From NCBI GenBank assembly GCA_037893225.1, contig JAZGUH010000026.1, forward strand, positions 1,550,001 to 1,614,000: DNA of 64,000 bases. The letters are read 5' to 3'. This document shows, one piece after another, positions 1 to 11,700 of this stretch. Position 1 is the stretch's first letter. The number at the start of each line of letters is the position of its first letter. Source of the DNA: Hippasteria phrygiana. Taxonomy: Eukaryota > Echinodermata > Asteroidea > Valvatida > Goniasteridae. The notes under the pieces were generated by a model. That model saw nothing but the letters and a program-made list of their open reading frames with translations, was not told the origin of the DNA and searched no databases. Made by a program: the position numbers and the translations under genes.

Positions 1-77
1 CCCCGCTAGCCATTGACTTCAAAACTTTTACCCCATATAAATGATTCGGTGTATTAAAATCAATATGTTTGTCCCAT

Positions 78-150
78 ATGTACATGTACATGTACATGTA
101 CATGTACATGTACATTGTAGTCCACTGTGGCTGGTACATGTTTGATTCCC

Positions 151-187
<37 letters not shown>

Positions 188-440
188 GACATGAAACAGT
201 AGTAGACAGCATCAGTACAGTAATAGAGTGGGGACTCTGTTCTGGTTGTAAATAGACACCTGTGGTTTGTATCCTCTCACAAGGCCCATTGTAGTCATAG
301 TACACTGTACATGCACTGTGGCTTGTGGCTAGTACATGTTTGATTCCTCAATCCCCACCCCCAGAAATTGAACATGAAACAGTTGTAGACAGCGTTAGTA
401 CAGTTGTAGACATCTGTGGTTTGTATCCTGTCACTAGGCA
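78..440. repeat. Low-complexity and tandem duplicated tract
   Basis: It opens with an ACATGT/GTACAT run (78-114) and holds a CA dinucleotide run (about 158-182). A block around 130-285 (from 'gtacatgtttgattc' to 'cctctcacaaggc') recurs in shorter form at about 328-439, so the stretch is an imperfect tandem duplication with ~198 bp spacing. The open frames here are made by the repeats and show no domain. Confidence 0.75.
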
Positions 441-1197
441 AGCAGTAGGATGATTTATGACACCCCTGGAGAGGCTGGCTGGCCAGACAGCGGCAAAACA
501 CAAAGAGCCCATTTTTTGCACAACTGAATGGGCTTTTGGCTGGGGCACAGGTTTCTCATGACTGGAGTGACCCCAAGTGAACTCCTTCTTGAAAAGCGAC
601 TATACCACTTCAACATACAATGTATCATTGAGGATTACAAAAAATATGAATGGAATAGACCGACGGCTTCATATGGAAATTAGAAAAAGAAAAAATTGTG
701 CCTTCCGAAATCTCCACGCGGCAGCTCGCAGGGTAATAGAGTTGCTTGTCGTTCTATTTTCTTTTCAATAAAAAGGCTTTGCGTTTGAATGTCCCGTTTT
801 CCCCCGTGTCCCATCTTGCCCCACTATACCTAATTGAGTTGTAAAAAACATCTGGTCAAACTTTACACATTTTTATCAAACGTATTTCAACAATTTAGAG
901 CACCTGGTGTTGGGTAAAATCTTTGGAAAATGACCAATATTTGTAATAAACATGACCAACCTCTGGGTAAATCACATTTGCCAAATTTTTCCTTGCCCAA
1001 CGTTTTTACAGTGTACAGAAGTGTATTAGTTTTCCCTTTACCCGGGAATGGATACCGGTACCCTGCACGATATGGGGGGAAAAGGGTACCCCTTTTATCC
1101 CTATACCCTAAGCACACTCCAGATTATTGTTATCTAACACATCCCCCTAGATTTCTGAATAGAATTCCTGAGATTCCGCGAACACAATGACCAACAC

Positions 1198-1228
<31 letters not shown>

Positions 1229-1800
1229 TCCCTTTTCCCCCATATCGTGCTTCATATGCGGGAATGCTGTCAGTTTTTGTCCAGTCTGGCCCGATTATAG
1301 ACACTGGTTCCCAATCCCAGCCTCCCATGCACTGGCAGCGGAACAGGGGGGTCAGGGAGCCATGCCTCCCCTCCACTTTTGGCAGTTCTGCATAAAGAAA
1401 AAACACTTTCAAAAGTGTCCCACCGCACCTGCACCTATGTTTATAAATTGTATCTGAAGTTTCAAACAAACATGGCCACTCACTATTACACTTCCCAGTT
1501 GTTCAAAGTTCAAAAATGATAAGAGGTGAAGTGTATAGGAATTTACATTCAATACTGTTTGCAATCCGCAGGTGCGCAAACCAGCGTCTAAAATAGATTT
1601 ACACCAATATATCAAAGCTTTGTTGCCAGTCTGCAGTCAAATGAAAGTTTGTTTACAATTTTTTTAATGAAAAACATACCATGCAAGTCAGTGTCAGCGT
1701 CATGTTAGCATGTGTTTTAAAGAGTTTGTCATTGTTTTCAAGTAATGTGAAGGAATCTTTCTATTCTTTGCTGTTTTTAACAAAACACCGGCTTTTACTG
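441..1800. other. Non-coding interval with a poly-G run
   Basis: I see no supportable gene. The interval contains a 25-base poly-G run at 1204-1228. At about 1370-1430 there is a segment (cacttt...gtgtcccaccg) that resembles, in inverted orientation, the sequence near 61560-61650, so both are probably pieces of one dispersed repeat. Open frames in this interval carry no recognisable domain. Confidence 0.5.
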
Positions 1801-1802
1801 GT

Positions 1803-1905
1803 AGAAAGTACTCGTATTCATCGTAAAGTACTCGTACTCATACTCGTACTCATGCAAAAGTACTCATACTCGTACTCATGGAAACGCACTCGACTACAAC
1901 ACTGC
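1803..1905 (-). repeat. (TACTCG)n array ending in AGTGTTGTAGTC head
   Basis: This is a degenerate hexanucleotide array of TACTCG/TACTCA units. On the minus strand it is preceded by the short unique sequence GCAGTGTTGTAGTCGAG (1889-1905). The same head begins a CGAGTA array at 59764 and, in variant form, GGCCGA-type arrays ending at 7678 and starting at 5471. This points to one dispersed element whose body is a fast-evolving hexanucleotide repeat. Confidence 0.6.
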
Positions 1906-2010
1906 CATTATGCATGGTTTGCCGTAATGGGCCAGCGTGTGTATCGAGTTGTCGTTAAACATGGGCCTGCGCACACAGTCGGTTCTGGCTCTGTACCGTT
2001 AACACAGAAC

Positions 2011-2111
2011 CGTTTTGCCATAAGTAAGCCATAATTTTGGCCCGGCCAATCCTGGTCTTGTACATACCGTTTACTCTGTATACTGCCGGAACGAGCCCAA
2101 ATTAGCCAGCA
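2011..2111 (+). repeat. Dispersed ~100-bp repeat, copy 1
   Basis: The segment from 'ttttgccataagtaagcc' to 'aattagccagcatc' is repeated with a few differences at 15511-15613. It abuts the satellite array on its right here and a copy of host exon sequence on its left in the second copy. No coding potential was seen. Confidence 0.8.
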
Positions 2112-5100
2112 TCCCAGCTAACACATTATGCTTTTATAACATTATGAAAAGGTCTTACGGATGTTATATATAAAACATTTTAAAATAACATTTTAAAAAC
2201 CTTATAGAAATGTTATGATAAACAGAACAACATTTTAATAACATAATTTAAATGTCTCAAATTTGACGTTTTATCGAGTATGTTAAAGTGATGTCATCCA
2301 AATGTTATAACCAAATGTTTTAATTTAGTTTTCATGAGGGAAAGTTTGCCATAAATGTGTTATTTTAAAAATATAATCCAGATGTTTTATAAATATCATA
2401 AAACGTTACTAAAACATCTCCTGAATGCTTGAGTCCACGGTACTATCAAAAACGTTTGAAAATGTTATAAATGCACTTCTATCTAATGTTTAAAAGTGGT
2501 TTAACTTAATTAATAAATGTCAGTGCATGTGATATTTTGAAGACGTCATTATAATGTTGCCACCTTATTATCTGTAAGTTTTTATAATGTTCTTAAAACA
2601 TATTTTTAAAAATATAATACTATGTTTTACAAATATCCCTAAAATGTCATACCGCAGAGTTGACAACATTCATAAAACATTTTATAGATGTTTGAGTCCA
2701 TGGAAGAATCAGTAACGTTAAAATAATGTTTAAAAAACACTTCATACTGATGTTTAAAACTTGACCGAATTATTAAATATATCTCAGAACATTTTATATT
2801 TAAAAGACATCATTATAATGTTACCAGTCGTATGTTTTTATAATGTTCTTAAAACATATATTTGTATCCTTAAATACATGTTGCAGAACTATGTGTAAAA
2901 TATTATGCCAAATTATTGATAACATTCTTAAAACATGTTATAAATATTTGAGTCCACATAACTATTATTAACGTTTTAATAATGTCAAAAAAGCATTTCT
3001 GCCTGATGTTTAAAACTTGTCTTAGGTAAAAAATCAATCTCGGGCATTTGATATCAAAACGACGCGATGATAATGTTACAATCTCCACATGTGTATGTTT
3101 TCATGATGTTCTTAAAACATCTTTTAAAAATATGAAACCATGTTTCACAGATATCCCTAAAATATTATGACAAAGAGTTGGCAACATTCTTAAAACATGA
3201 TGTAAATGTTTGAGTCCATGAAAGAATTAGTTAAACGTCTAAATTGCTAAATATATCTTAGAGCATTTTATATTTGAAAGACATCATTATAGTGTTACCA
3301 CCTAAATAGTCGTATATTATTATGATGATGTTCTTAAAACATATGCGTATAGCATACAAAAACATTTTCAGAAATATCTTTAAAATGTTATGCCAAATTA
3401 TAGATAACATTCTTAAAACATGTTATAAATGTTCAAGTTAAGAAATATATGTACATGTATTAGGTAATAAATATATCTCTCGGGCATTTGATATCAAAAC
3501 GACGTTATGATAATGTTACCATCTGAACATTTGCATTTAAAAAATGTGTTTAAAACATCTTTAAAAAATATAAAACCATGTTTCATAGATATCCCTAAAA
3601 ATGTTATGACAAGAGTTGACAACATTCTTAAAACATGTTATTAATGTTTATAGTGCATGGAAGAATCGGTTAAACGTTTAAATAATATGTTGCTGCAAAA
3701 GTACTTGTCTGAATTGTTAAATACCAGTATATCATAGAGCTTTTGATTTTTAAAAGACATCATTATAATGTTACCACCTAAATATAGTGGTGTACTATTA
3801 TGAAGTTCTTAAAACATGTGTGTATAGCATTAAAACATGTTTCAGAAATATCTTACACAGGTTATGCCAAATTCTTGACAACATTCTTAAAACATGTTAT
3901 AAATGTTCGAGTCCACAGAACTATACTATAAACGTTATAATAATGTTTTAAAATAATTTCTGCCTGGTGTTTAAAACTTGTCTTAGAAAATAAATATATC
4001 TCGGGGCATTTGATATCATAACGACGTCATGATAATATTACCCTCTGAACATTTGTATGTTTTTATAATGTTTTGAAAACATTTTTGAAAAATATGAAAC
4101 TATGTTTTACAGATATCCCTAAAATGTTATGCCAAAATCTTGACAACATTCTTAAAACATGTTCTAAATGTTCGAGTCCACAGAACTATACTATAAACGT
4201 TATAATAATGTTGTAAAAACATTTCTGCCTGGTGTTTAAAACTTGTCTTAGATAATAAATATTTCTCGGGGCATTTAATATCATAACGACGTCGTGATAA
4301 TGTTACAATCTGAACATATTTATGATTTTATGATGTTCTGAAAACATCTTTGAAAAATATGAAACCATGTTTTACAGATATCCCTAAAATGTTATGCCAA
4401 ATTCTTGACAACATTCTTAAAACATGTTCTAAATGTTCGAGTCCACAGAACTATACTATAAACGTTATAATAATGTTTTAAAAAAATGTCTGCCTGGTGT
4501 TTAAAACTTGTCTTAGATAATAAATATATCTCGGGGCATTTGATATCATAACGACGTCGTGATAATGTTACCATCTGAACATTTTTATGTTTTGATGATG
4601 TTCTGAAAACATCTTTGAAAAATTTAAAACTATGTTTTACAGATATCCCTAAAATGTTATGCCAAATTCTTGACAACATTCTTAAAACATGTTCTAAATG
4701 TTCGAGTCCACAGAACTATACTATAGACGTTATAATAATGTTTTAAAAACATTTCTGCCTGGTGTTTAAAACTTGTCTTAGATAATAAATATATCTCGGG
4801 GCATTTGATATCAAAACGACGTCGTGATAATGTTACCATCTGAACATTTTTATGTTTTTATGATGTTCTGAAAACATCTTTGAAAAATATGAAACTATGT
4901 TTTACAGATATCCCTAAAATGTTATGCCAAAATCTTGACAAGATTCTTAAAACATGTTCTAAATGTTCGAGTCCACAGAACTATACTATAAACGTTTTAA
5001 TAATGTTGTAAAAAATTTCTTCCTGGTGTTTAAAACTTGTCTTAGAAAATAAATATATCTTGGGGCATTTGATATCATAACGACGTCGTGATAATGTTAC

Positions 5101-5117
5101 CATCTGAACATTTGTGA
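2112..5117. repeat. Tandem array of ~260-265 bp A+T-rich units
   Basis: A recurring phrase around 'gagtcca' marks each unit, with spacing of about 215-261 bp in the left part (2430, 2690, 2948, 3209, 3431, 3646). It is exactly 265 bp in the right part ('ttcgagtccacag' at 3906, 4171, 4436, 4701 and 4966). The units are full of short inverted and direct motifs such as 'cttaaaacat' and 'ataatgtt'. The array begins at 'cccagctaacacatt', a terminus that recurs at 8052, so it is probably the expanded interior of a dispersed DNA element. Frames at 2903-3088, 4392-4679 and 4657-4839 are repeat artefacts. Confidence 0.85.
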
Positions 5118-5470
5118 TGATGTTGTGACGACGTTATAGTGACCTCAATTTGCATGTTGACCCCAAGTGGGCGTGGTAAACCTTGGTGAAACAATTTTGT
5201 CACTTTCTTTCAACATGAACGTTATGTTTTGCGTAACAGCGATATGTTTTAGGGTGTTTTCATAGAGATAATTGTGTAATATTTAACTATTCAAAGTCTC
5301 AAAGAAACAAATTTGCAAAAAAAGCAAAACAAAACAAATAGAAGAATTTTGACTTGCAAACTGTGACTAAAGACGACGGTGATATTGGGCATATATATAC
5401 CATTTAGGGACATGTTAAAGTGGAGGAGAGGCTTCCTCAGATATTTAATTATGTATAGTATGTATACATA

Positions 5471-5600
5471 GCAGTGTTGGAGATCTCGAGACCGGCCTCG
5501 ATTTTTATGGCCTTGGCCTCGGAGTGCAAGGCCTCGGCCTCGGCCTCGGCCTCGGAGCCTTCCGGACTCGAAGATCTGGTCGAGGCCGGCTCGAGGCCGC
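5471..5600 (+). repeat. GGCCTC hexanucleotide array with AGTGTTG-type head
   Basis: GCAGTGTTGGAGATCTCGAG at 5471 is followed by degenerate then pure GGCCTC repeats to about 5600. The head resembles that of the arrays at 1889-1905, 7663-7678 and 59764, but with substitutions. The open frame 5474-5698 is produced by the repeat. Confidence 0.55.
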
Positions 5601-6780
5601 CCACTTTGACCAATTTTCCCACCAATTCAGATGTGTTTTCTGTTTCAATTAATTTAAATTGTTTACCTCATGAATTTTTCGAGAAGCTGCCACAGTGAGT
5701 TCCGTAAAACGAAATAAAGTTTCAAGCAGATACGCACGAATTGATGAACTGGTATTTGCATTATTGCACCATGGAGCTATAGATAGCTCCCCGATTGCAC
5801 GTACTACGTACGTACATTATATGTATTATCTTCTTGTAGAACCAGTCTACTCCCGGTAATAGACTACGTGTAGTTCCTGGTCCATCACTTCACTCGCCCC
5901 ATGAACTGCCACTTTTGTGTTACACGTACTCAGGTAGCATCTAATATTTTTGTTAGATAATCTGTCTACTCCCGCTATAGACTGGTTCCTGGTCCACCAC
6001 TCGGCCCTGAACGAGTGAACGTTAAAGCGATAATCATAATGGCCGGCAGTGAAGTTGAGGGAACCAACCTGTTATTCACGCGTGCTCGCGCAACGCGAAG
6101 CCTGTGACATGTCTACTAGTCTATGTACCCATAACTGCATGCCCTTGCAAAGACTGTCCTCTCTGTTCTAGCTAGTCTTGGTTCAAAGACGTTACTATTG
6201 TACTTTTGTACTTTCGCAGTTGCAATGCACAGGCAGCGCGATCAGGTACAGTGTAGTTGCAATAGGCCCACAGCGCGATAAGATTTTGGATCTGTAGTAA
6301 AGTCTTTGATAAGTTGGCATTTCGGGGGCGCGACTAGACTGTGGACTGTGATAATGATGGACGGTTATGCAATAGACCGATCCAGTGAGCGTCGCCTGAT
6401 GGTGTTCTGACCAATCACATTCGTGGTTTATGTCCGACGTGCGTGCACGCGCATGTGACGCGCGCAGCTGCAGATCAATGGTCATGATGCCTCGTCATGT
6501 CCTATGTATTTGCATGTAATGAATAATTTATGATAAGGCTCAAACTCGGTCACTGATTGTATCCCTCGGAAAAGCGAGGGAGAATCATCGAAAAGTAAAG
6601 AAAAAGTTAAGAATTGCCTGCCAACTTATCCAAGACCCTTGTGGCGATCCAAAATCGTGCACGTTTGACAAACACCGGCTGCGGATTCGGCTGCATTTTG
6701 TAAACTACGCATGCGTGAGGCCAGAACGCACGTACGAAGCCGGGATTTCGAGGACACAACGTTAGTGAATCTGGCGCGCG
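5601..6780. other. Non-coding interval with a short tandem repeat
   Basis: No gene was recognised. A ~130-bp segment including 'gtctactcccg' and 'tagttcctggtcca' occurs at about 5848-5900 and again at about 5966-6000, a diverged tandem duplication. Short frames such as 6195-6485 show no family signature. Confidence 0.4.
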
Positions 6781-6950
6781 GGCGCTCCGAAATAACAACA
6801 CAAGGGTCTTGGGCCCAAGACTATGTTCCAGCCAGCAGTGCTCCAGTGGAGCGCATTTTTAGCAGAGGAGGGATTGTTATGAGGCCACACCGTGCAAAGC
6901 TATCCCAATAGATGCTGGAGACCCTTATGTTCTTGAAATGCAATAAACAT
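6780..6950 (+). pseudogene. hAT transposase C-terminal relic
   Basis: Translation from about 6822 gives the motif PASSAPVERIFSRGG followed by MRPHRAKLS. These are the conserved residues of the C-terminal dimerisation domain of hAT-superfamily transposases. An in-frame TAG at 6909-6911 interrupts the domain, and the frame then continues with MLETLMFLKCN, which is what the family shows next. Nothing upstream of 6780 looks like the DDE core, so this is a short dead fragment. The protein-family assignment is strong, while the precise hAT family is unknown. Confidence 0.8.
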
Positions 6951-7514
6951 CCTTTAAGGAACCTGCCATTGACGTGACTTGAAAATAAAATTAAAAATCC
7001 AACAATTAATGTAGTGTACGCGATTGGTAATCCTCTAATTTGTTTTTACTGAATTATTACGAAATACCTTACTAGCCTGTAAGTTAATAGTAGTCTCAAT
7101 CATCGTGTGAAATGATAGCACCAGGTGTGCTGTCGTTGTCAAGAAAAGTGGAAATTTATATTGTTTTTAATCGTTGGAAAACTGCCCTGTAGGCTTTAGT
7201 CAAGGCGCGCGTGGCTACCCGGACGAGTGGCGCGCCCCGGACATGCTGGCATTCAGGGCGCGTCACGTGTCCAGGTAGCCACGCGCGTCTTGTTGACTAA
7301 AGGCTATCATCCGCCCGACGGTTGAAAACGAGCGCCGTTTTTCTCTCGTTTTTTTTGCCATCCAACAACGCAAAACTTTGAACAGGTCAGTGGAACGATA
7401 TTTCCTATAAAATACTAACCCCCAAATCCGCCCATTTCTGAAAATTGCAACAATGACCAATCATACACACTGCCTTTAACCTCGATTGAGTGGATTATTA
7501 GTTTATTACGTGTT
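6951..7514. other. Non-coding interval with an inverted repeat
   Basis: No gene was seen. There is an inverted repeat near 7195-7300: 'aggctttagtcaaggcgcgcgtggctacc' sense pieces at about 7190-7220 pair with 'ggtagccacgcgcg...ttgactaaaggc' at about 7273-7306. This looks like a hairpin or a small foldback element. Confidence 0.45.
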
Positions 7515-7678
7515 TAGTAACCGGCCTCGGCCTCGGCCTCGGCCTCGGCCTCGGACGTTGTGGCCTCGGCCTCGGCCTTGGCCTCGGACGTTGTGGCCTC
7601 GGCCTCGGTCTCGGCCTCGGAGGTTGTGGCCTCGGTCTTGGCCTCGGCCTCGGAGGTTGTGGCCTTGACTACAACACT
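7515..7678 (-). repeat. (GGCCTC)n minisatellite ending in AGTGTTGTAGTC head
   Basis: GGCCTC hexanucleotide units with interspersed 'ggacgttgtggcctc' variants fill 7521-7662. Read on the minus strand, the array is preceded by AGTGTTGTAGTCAAGG (7663-7678), the same head as the TACTCG arrays at 1889-1905 and 59764. Long arginine/proline or alanine/glutamate frames here are repeat translations, not genes. Confidence 0.8.
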
Positions 7679-8265
7679 GATACATAGTATTAATATATTG
7701 TATATTATGTTAACCAATATTAATTAAGTATTAACCGATATAAAATTATTGATTTTCAGGAGCAGAGTTGCCGAATCTTGCTAACATAAACTGTTTCATT
7801 AATTGCAGGAACGATGAAGTGTGGGAATGGCATAAAGTGCATACAGATCCATAGAGCTTGCAAATTACTGCTCCAACACGTAGTTCAAACGTTAATTAAT
7901 ACAATTTTTTTATTTTTTTTTTACGTAAAAATAACATTTATTTTATAACATTTTAGTAACATTTGGGTGCAATTCCCTAACATTTCTAAGATATCATTAT
8001 ATTATTAAAACAATGTAAAACAATGTAAGAGCTGAATGCCAGTCACAAGCAACCCAGCTAACACATTGATGTTTTGATAACGTGGTATAAATGTTATGTG
8101 TAATGTTGTGATGATATTACGAAATAATGTTATGGCGACATGGTCTTACAAACGTTTTAGTGATACCTACATGACATTAGTGAAAAAATGTTGGTGCGAT
8201 GTTTTCATAACGTTTCAAAATGTTCACAAAACATTGCCCATGAAATATTTTTACGATGTCAAATT
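7679..8265. repeat. Intergenic sequence ending in a terminus of the satellite-related element
   Basis: From 8052 the sequence starts 'cccagctaacacatt', the same terminus that starts the 2112 array. It continues with the characteristic 'gttttgataacgt', 'aatgttatg' and 'cataacgtttc' motifs up to 8265. There it meets the truncated left LTR of the gypsy element without a gap. The 7679-8050 part shows nothing recognisable. Confidence 0.55.
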
Positions 8266-8400
8266 AATAGAGCACGGCGTACAGGCCAGCAGCGAGGGAA
8301 ATGGCGTGGTGAGGAATACCATCCCCCGCATGGTGGCGCTGTTGCGCGCACTCGGTAACTCCCTGAATAATGTCCAGCGGTGCATCCGACGTTCCCCACA
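8266..8400 (-). repeat. 3' LTR, truncated (first ~135 bp)
   Basis: On the minus strand the LTR starts TGTGGGGAACG at 8400. It matches 15442-15308 base for base by eye and then stops at 8266 ('ctctatt'). Beyond that the sequence belongs to the element bearing the 'cccagctaacac' terminus. The R/U5 part with the AATAAA signal present in the right LTR is missing here. Confidence 0.8.
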
Positions 8401-8414
8401 ATCTTCCCTTGCTA
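8401..8414 (-). other. Polypurine tract preceding the 3' LTR
   Basis: On the minus strand the bases just before the LTR start read 'agcaagggaagat', a purine-rich run in the position where plus-strand priming occurs in LTR retroelements. The call rests on position and composition. Confidence 0.55.
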
Positions 8415-8719
8415 GAGAGTCGTCGCCCTTAAGGAGCCTTAAGGAGTGAACACTAACGTCTATAACATTGACAAAGTCTAATGCAACACTAACTATTATT
8501 AGCAAAAACCATGTCTGCTACAAAAACTTTGTCCGCAACAAGAAGATTTACTTCCATAAACATACAAGTCATTGGCACCCTGTGTTCAAACCAAAGAGTA
8601 CATGCACATGTAACTTCCATATTTAAGGTGTTCCTAAGGCTTCCCTTGCTAAGTCCACACTAAGTTTTATGATTAGGAATTAAGCCCTCAGGATGACACT
8701 GTTCGGAAAGTTCAACAGA

Positions 8720-11700
8720 TTAATCGTCTGAGTCCAGTTGCCAGTCCTCTGGGGCAACCATCTGCTTTACACGATTTAGGAGCCTGACAACACTGGAAAA
8801 TTGGTACCTGGTTGGAGGCTTGCCTCTGGTGGTGCGCTCGGAACGCCGGGGGCCTCTGGTGGAATCAGTAGCTCCTCCTGGGTTCTCAGTCACACCATGC
8901 GTCTCTTGACTGGCTGGTCGGTCCTGGCTGCGTTGCGGTTCATGGTCCCTCGGCAGCGGCTGGTCGTCTGTGTCCACAAGTCTCGGTGCTGTCTGTTGCT
9001 GTCGGTCCATAACCCCATCAGCGGCGATGCCCGGCCTACAGATAAGTGGGTTAAGCACATCGATGGAGCTGTAAGAGGTGGACAGAGAACTGCTACTATT
9101 GGCAGTCCCATCAGAGTAGCTGGTGTCATCGGTGGTGGAGTCAGCTGCCGGAGCCTCGATATCCCAGGGGCAGTGCTTCAGTTCACAGCGATGGAGCACT
9201 TTCTGCTGGCCCCTGGGGTTCTGCACAACATACACTGGCTGCCACTTGTACGGCCGCTCAACTACCATATACGGCTCTGGTTCCCAGAAGTCTTGGATCT
9301 TCACCCGTCCCCGATGGCCACGGTCCCTCACCAGGACATATTCTCCTGTGTTCAAAGGTCGTTCAAACACATCATTATCATGTAGTGCCCTTCTAGCCTC
9401 AGCTGCGTTGTCGATGTTTCGCACTGCCATCTGCCGGGCTTTCTCCAAATGTTCTTGGTGTTTCTTGACGTAGACATCTTCAGTCACACCGCTGGTCTGG
9501 GGGTGGTCTACATTCAGGAGAAGGTGTTGTGGCAACCTTGCTGTTCGTCCGAACAACAAGAAGAAGGGTTCGAATCCCGTGGTGGCATGCTTCGTGTTGT
9601 TGTACGCCATGATCAGAAACGGCAAGTGTTCTGTCCACCTTGACTTCCGGGGGGAGGGCAAGGTGACAAGTAGTTGGTGGAGTGTTCGGTTAAATCTCTC
9701 ACACATTCCATTGCCCTGGGGGTGGTAGGGCGTGGTGTGTGAGCGTCCAATACCGTAGATCTTGCAAAGCTCTATGATTACCTGTGCCTCAAAACACCGT
9801 CCGTTGTCTGAGTGTAATCTTAATGGGGCACCGAAAGGCGTGATAAGATACTTGACCAGTGCTTTGGCTACTGTACATGCCTTCTGGTTCTTGGTCGGTA
9901 TTGCCCACACGAACTTGGTGAACACATCGGTAATGATGAGAATGTTCTCATACCCATCGGATGATGGTTCAAGAACTGTGAAGTCCATTGCCACAATCTC
10001 CAAGGGTGCCGTTGCTCTCAGAGTCCCAAGGGGTGGTCGAGTCTTTCTGACTGGGCGTTTGCCTACTGCACATCTTTCACACTGCCTGCACCATGCCCGG
10101 ACAGATGCTTCCATCCTCAACCAGAAGAACAATGGCTGTATTAGGCACAGTGTTCTCTTTGCCCCGAAGTGACCGGAGTCATCGTGGAATGACTTCAGAG
10201 CTGTCTCAGTCAGGGAGGAAGGGGTTACCAATCTCTCACCAACTTCCCCACCTGGGAGAATCCACCTACGATAGAGGACACCGTCTCGCAGGTACAACTG
10301 GTCCCAGTGTTTCAGGATGGATGCCACATCTCTGGGATCCTCTTCTCCTTCCTGCTTAGATGGCTTCCTCCCTCTCTCCATGTACAATATGACACGTTGA
10401 AGAATGAGGTCCTCCTCTTGAAGTCTCCTAAGTTCCCTGGAGTTGTAGCCTGGGAGACATTGACTTCCTTCCTGGCAGACAACCCGAATCTGATGAATTA
10501 AGGTTGGTGGCATCTCCGCTCCTGCATCCACATCACTCCCACAATTGGCTCGCACCGCACATGATGAAAGTTCACGGACCTGGTCATCTGGTTCAGCAAC
10601 TGGTTGGTGCGGTCTCTTCCTGGACAGGGCATCTGGAGCTTGGTTCTTGTTGCCAGGTCTGTACTCCAGCCGAAAGTCGAAGGATGCAAGCTGCTGCACC
10701 CACCGTAGTTCAGCACAACTTAGATTGGCAGAGTCCAGGAATTTGAGCGGGTTGTGGTCAGTGTATATCGTGCATTTGTTGCCCATCAGATAGTCCTTGA
10801 ACGACTGGCACACAGCCCACCGTACGGCCAGCAGTTCCAGCTTGAAGGCAGAGTAGTTTTTGTCGTTTCTTTCAGCAGGGCGGAGGGATCTGGATGCATA
10901 CGCGATGACTTTTCGTGAACCATCCTCCTGTTCTTGCGACAGAATTGCTCCCAAGCCCTGTGAACTTGCATCCGTCTCCACGATGAATGAACGGTCAAAG
11001 TTGGCGAATGTAAGCACTGGTGCTTGAGAGAGCAACATCTGCAGATTTCTGAATGCTCCCTTGGCTTCAGCGTCGAGCTCGATCTTTTTACTTCCACCCC
11101 GGCCTTTCTCCTTGGTGTTAACGCCTCTCAGGTAGACTAGGAGGGGTGCTGCAACAGTTGAGTAGTCACGGATGAACTTGCGGAAATACCCAGTGAATCC
11201 GAGGAATCCTCTGAGCTCCGTCACAGTCGTCGGTTCAGGCCAGTGCTGGACAGCAGCAATCTTCTCTGGGTCAGGCTTGATGCCGTGTCCGGCTACAACC
11301 AGATGTCCAAGATACCTAACCTTCCTCCTGAAGAAGCTACACTTCTGTGGTTTGGCCTTAAGTCCATACTGCCGTAGCCTGGAGAACACAATCCCTAGGC
11401 GCCTGAGATGGTCATCAAAGGTTGTCGAGAAAACGATGATGTCGTCTAAGTAGATGAGTAAGGACTGCAATGCCTGGTCACCCAGACACCTTTGCATAAG
11501 ACGCTGGAAAGTCGCAGGGCTGTTGCAGAGGCCGAATGGCATCCTGGAGTACTCAAACAGCCCGAAAGGTGTGGTGAACGCCGTTTTCTCGATATCCTGC
11601 TCCTCCATTGCTACTTGATGATATCCGGATGCCAGGTCTAGAACACTCAGGAATTTAGCACCCCCCAGGCTCTGCAAGGATTCGTCAATCCTGGGCAGCG

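Noticed and set aside
4392..4839. Two similar 60-95 aa frames that look like a small gene family
   Set aside because: They are the same frame in successive 265-bp satellite units.
7486..7717. Arg/Pro-rich and Ala/Glu-rich frames
   Set aside because: They are direct translations of the GGCCTC hexanucleotide array.
8801..9385. 194-aa frame on the plus strand inside pol
   Set aside because: It is antisense to the integrase end of an intact gypsy pol frame and has no domain of its own. The other plus-strand frames across 9-14 kb are likewise shadows.
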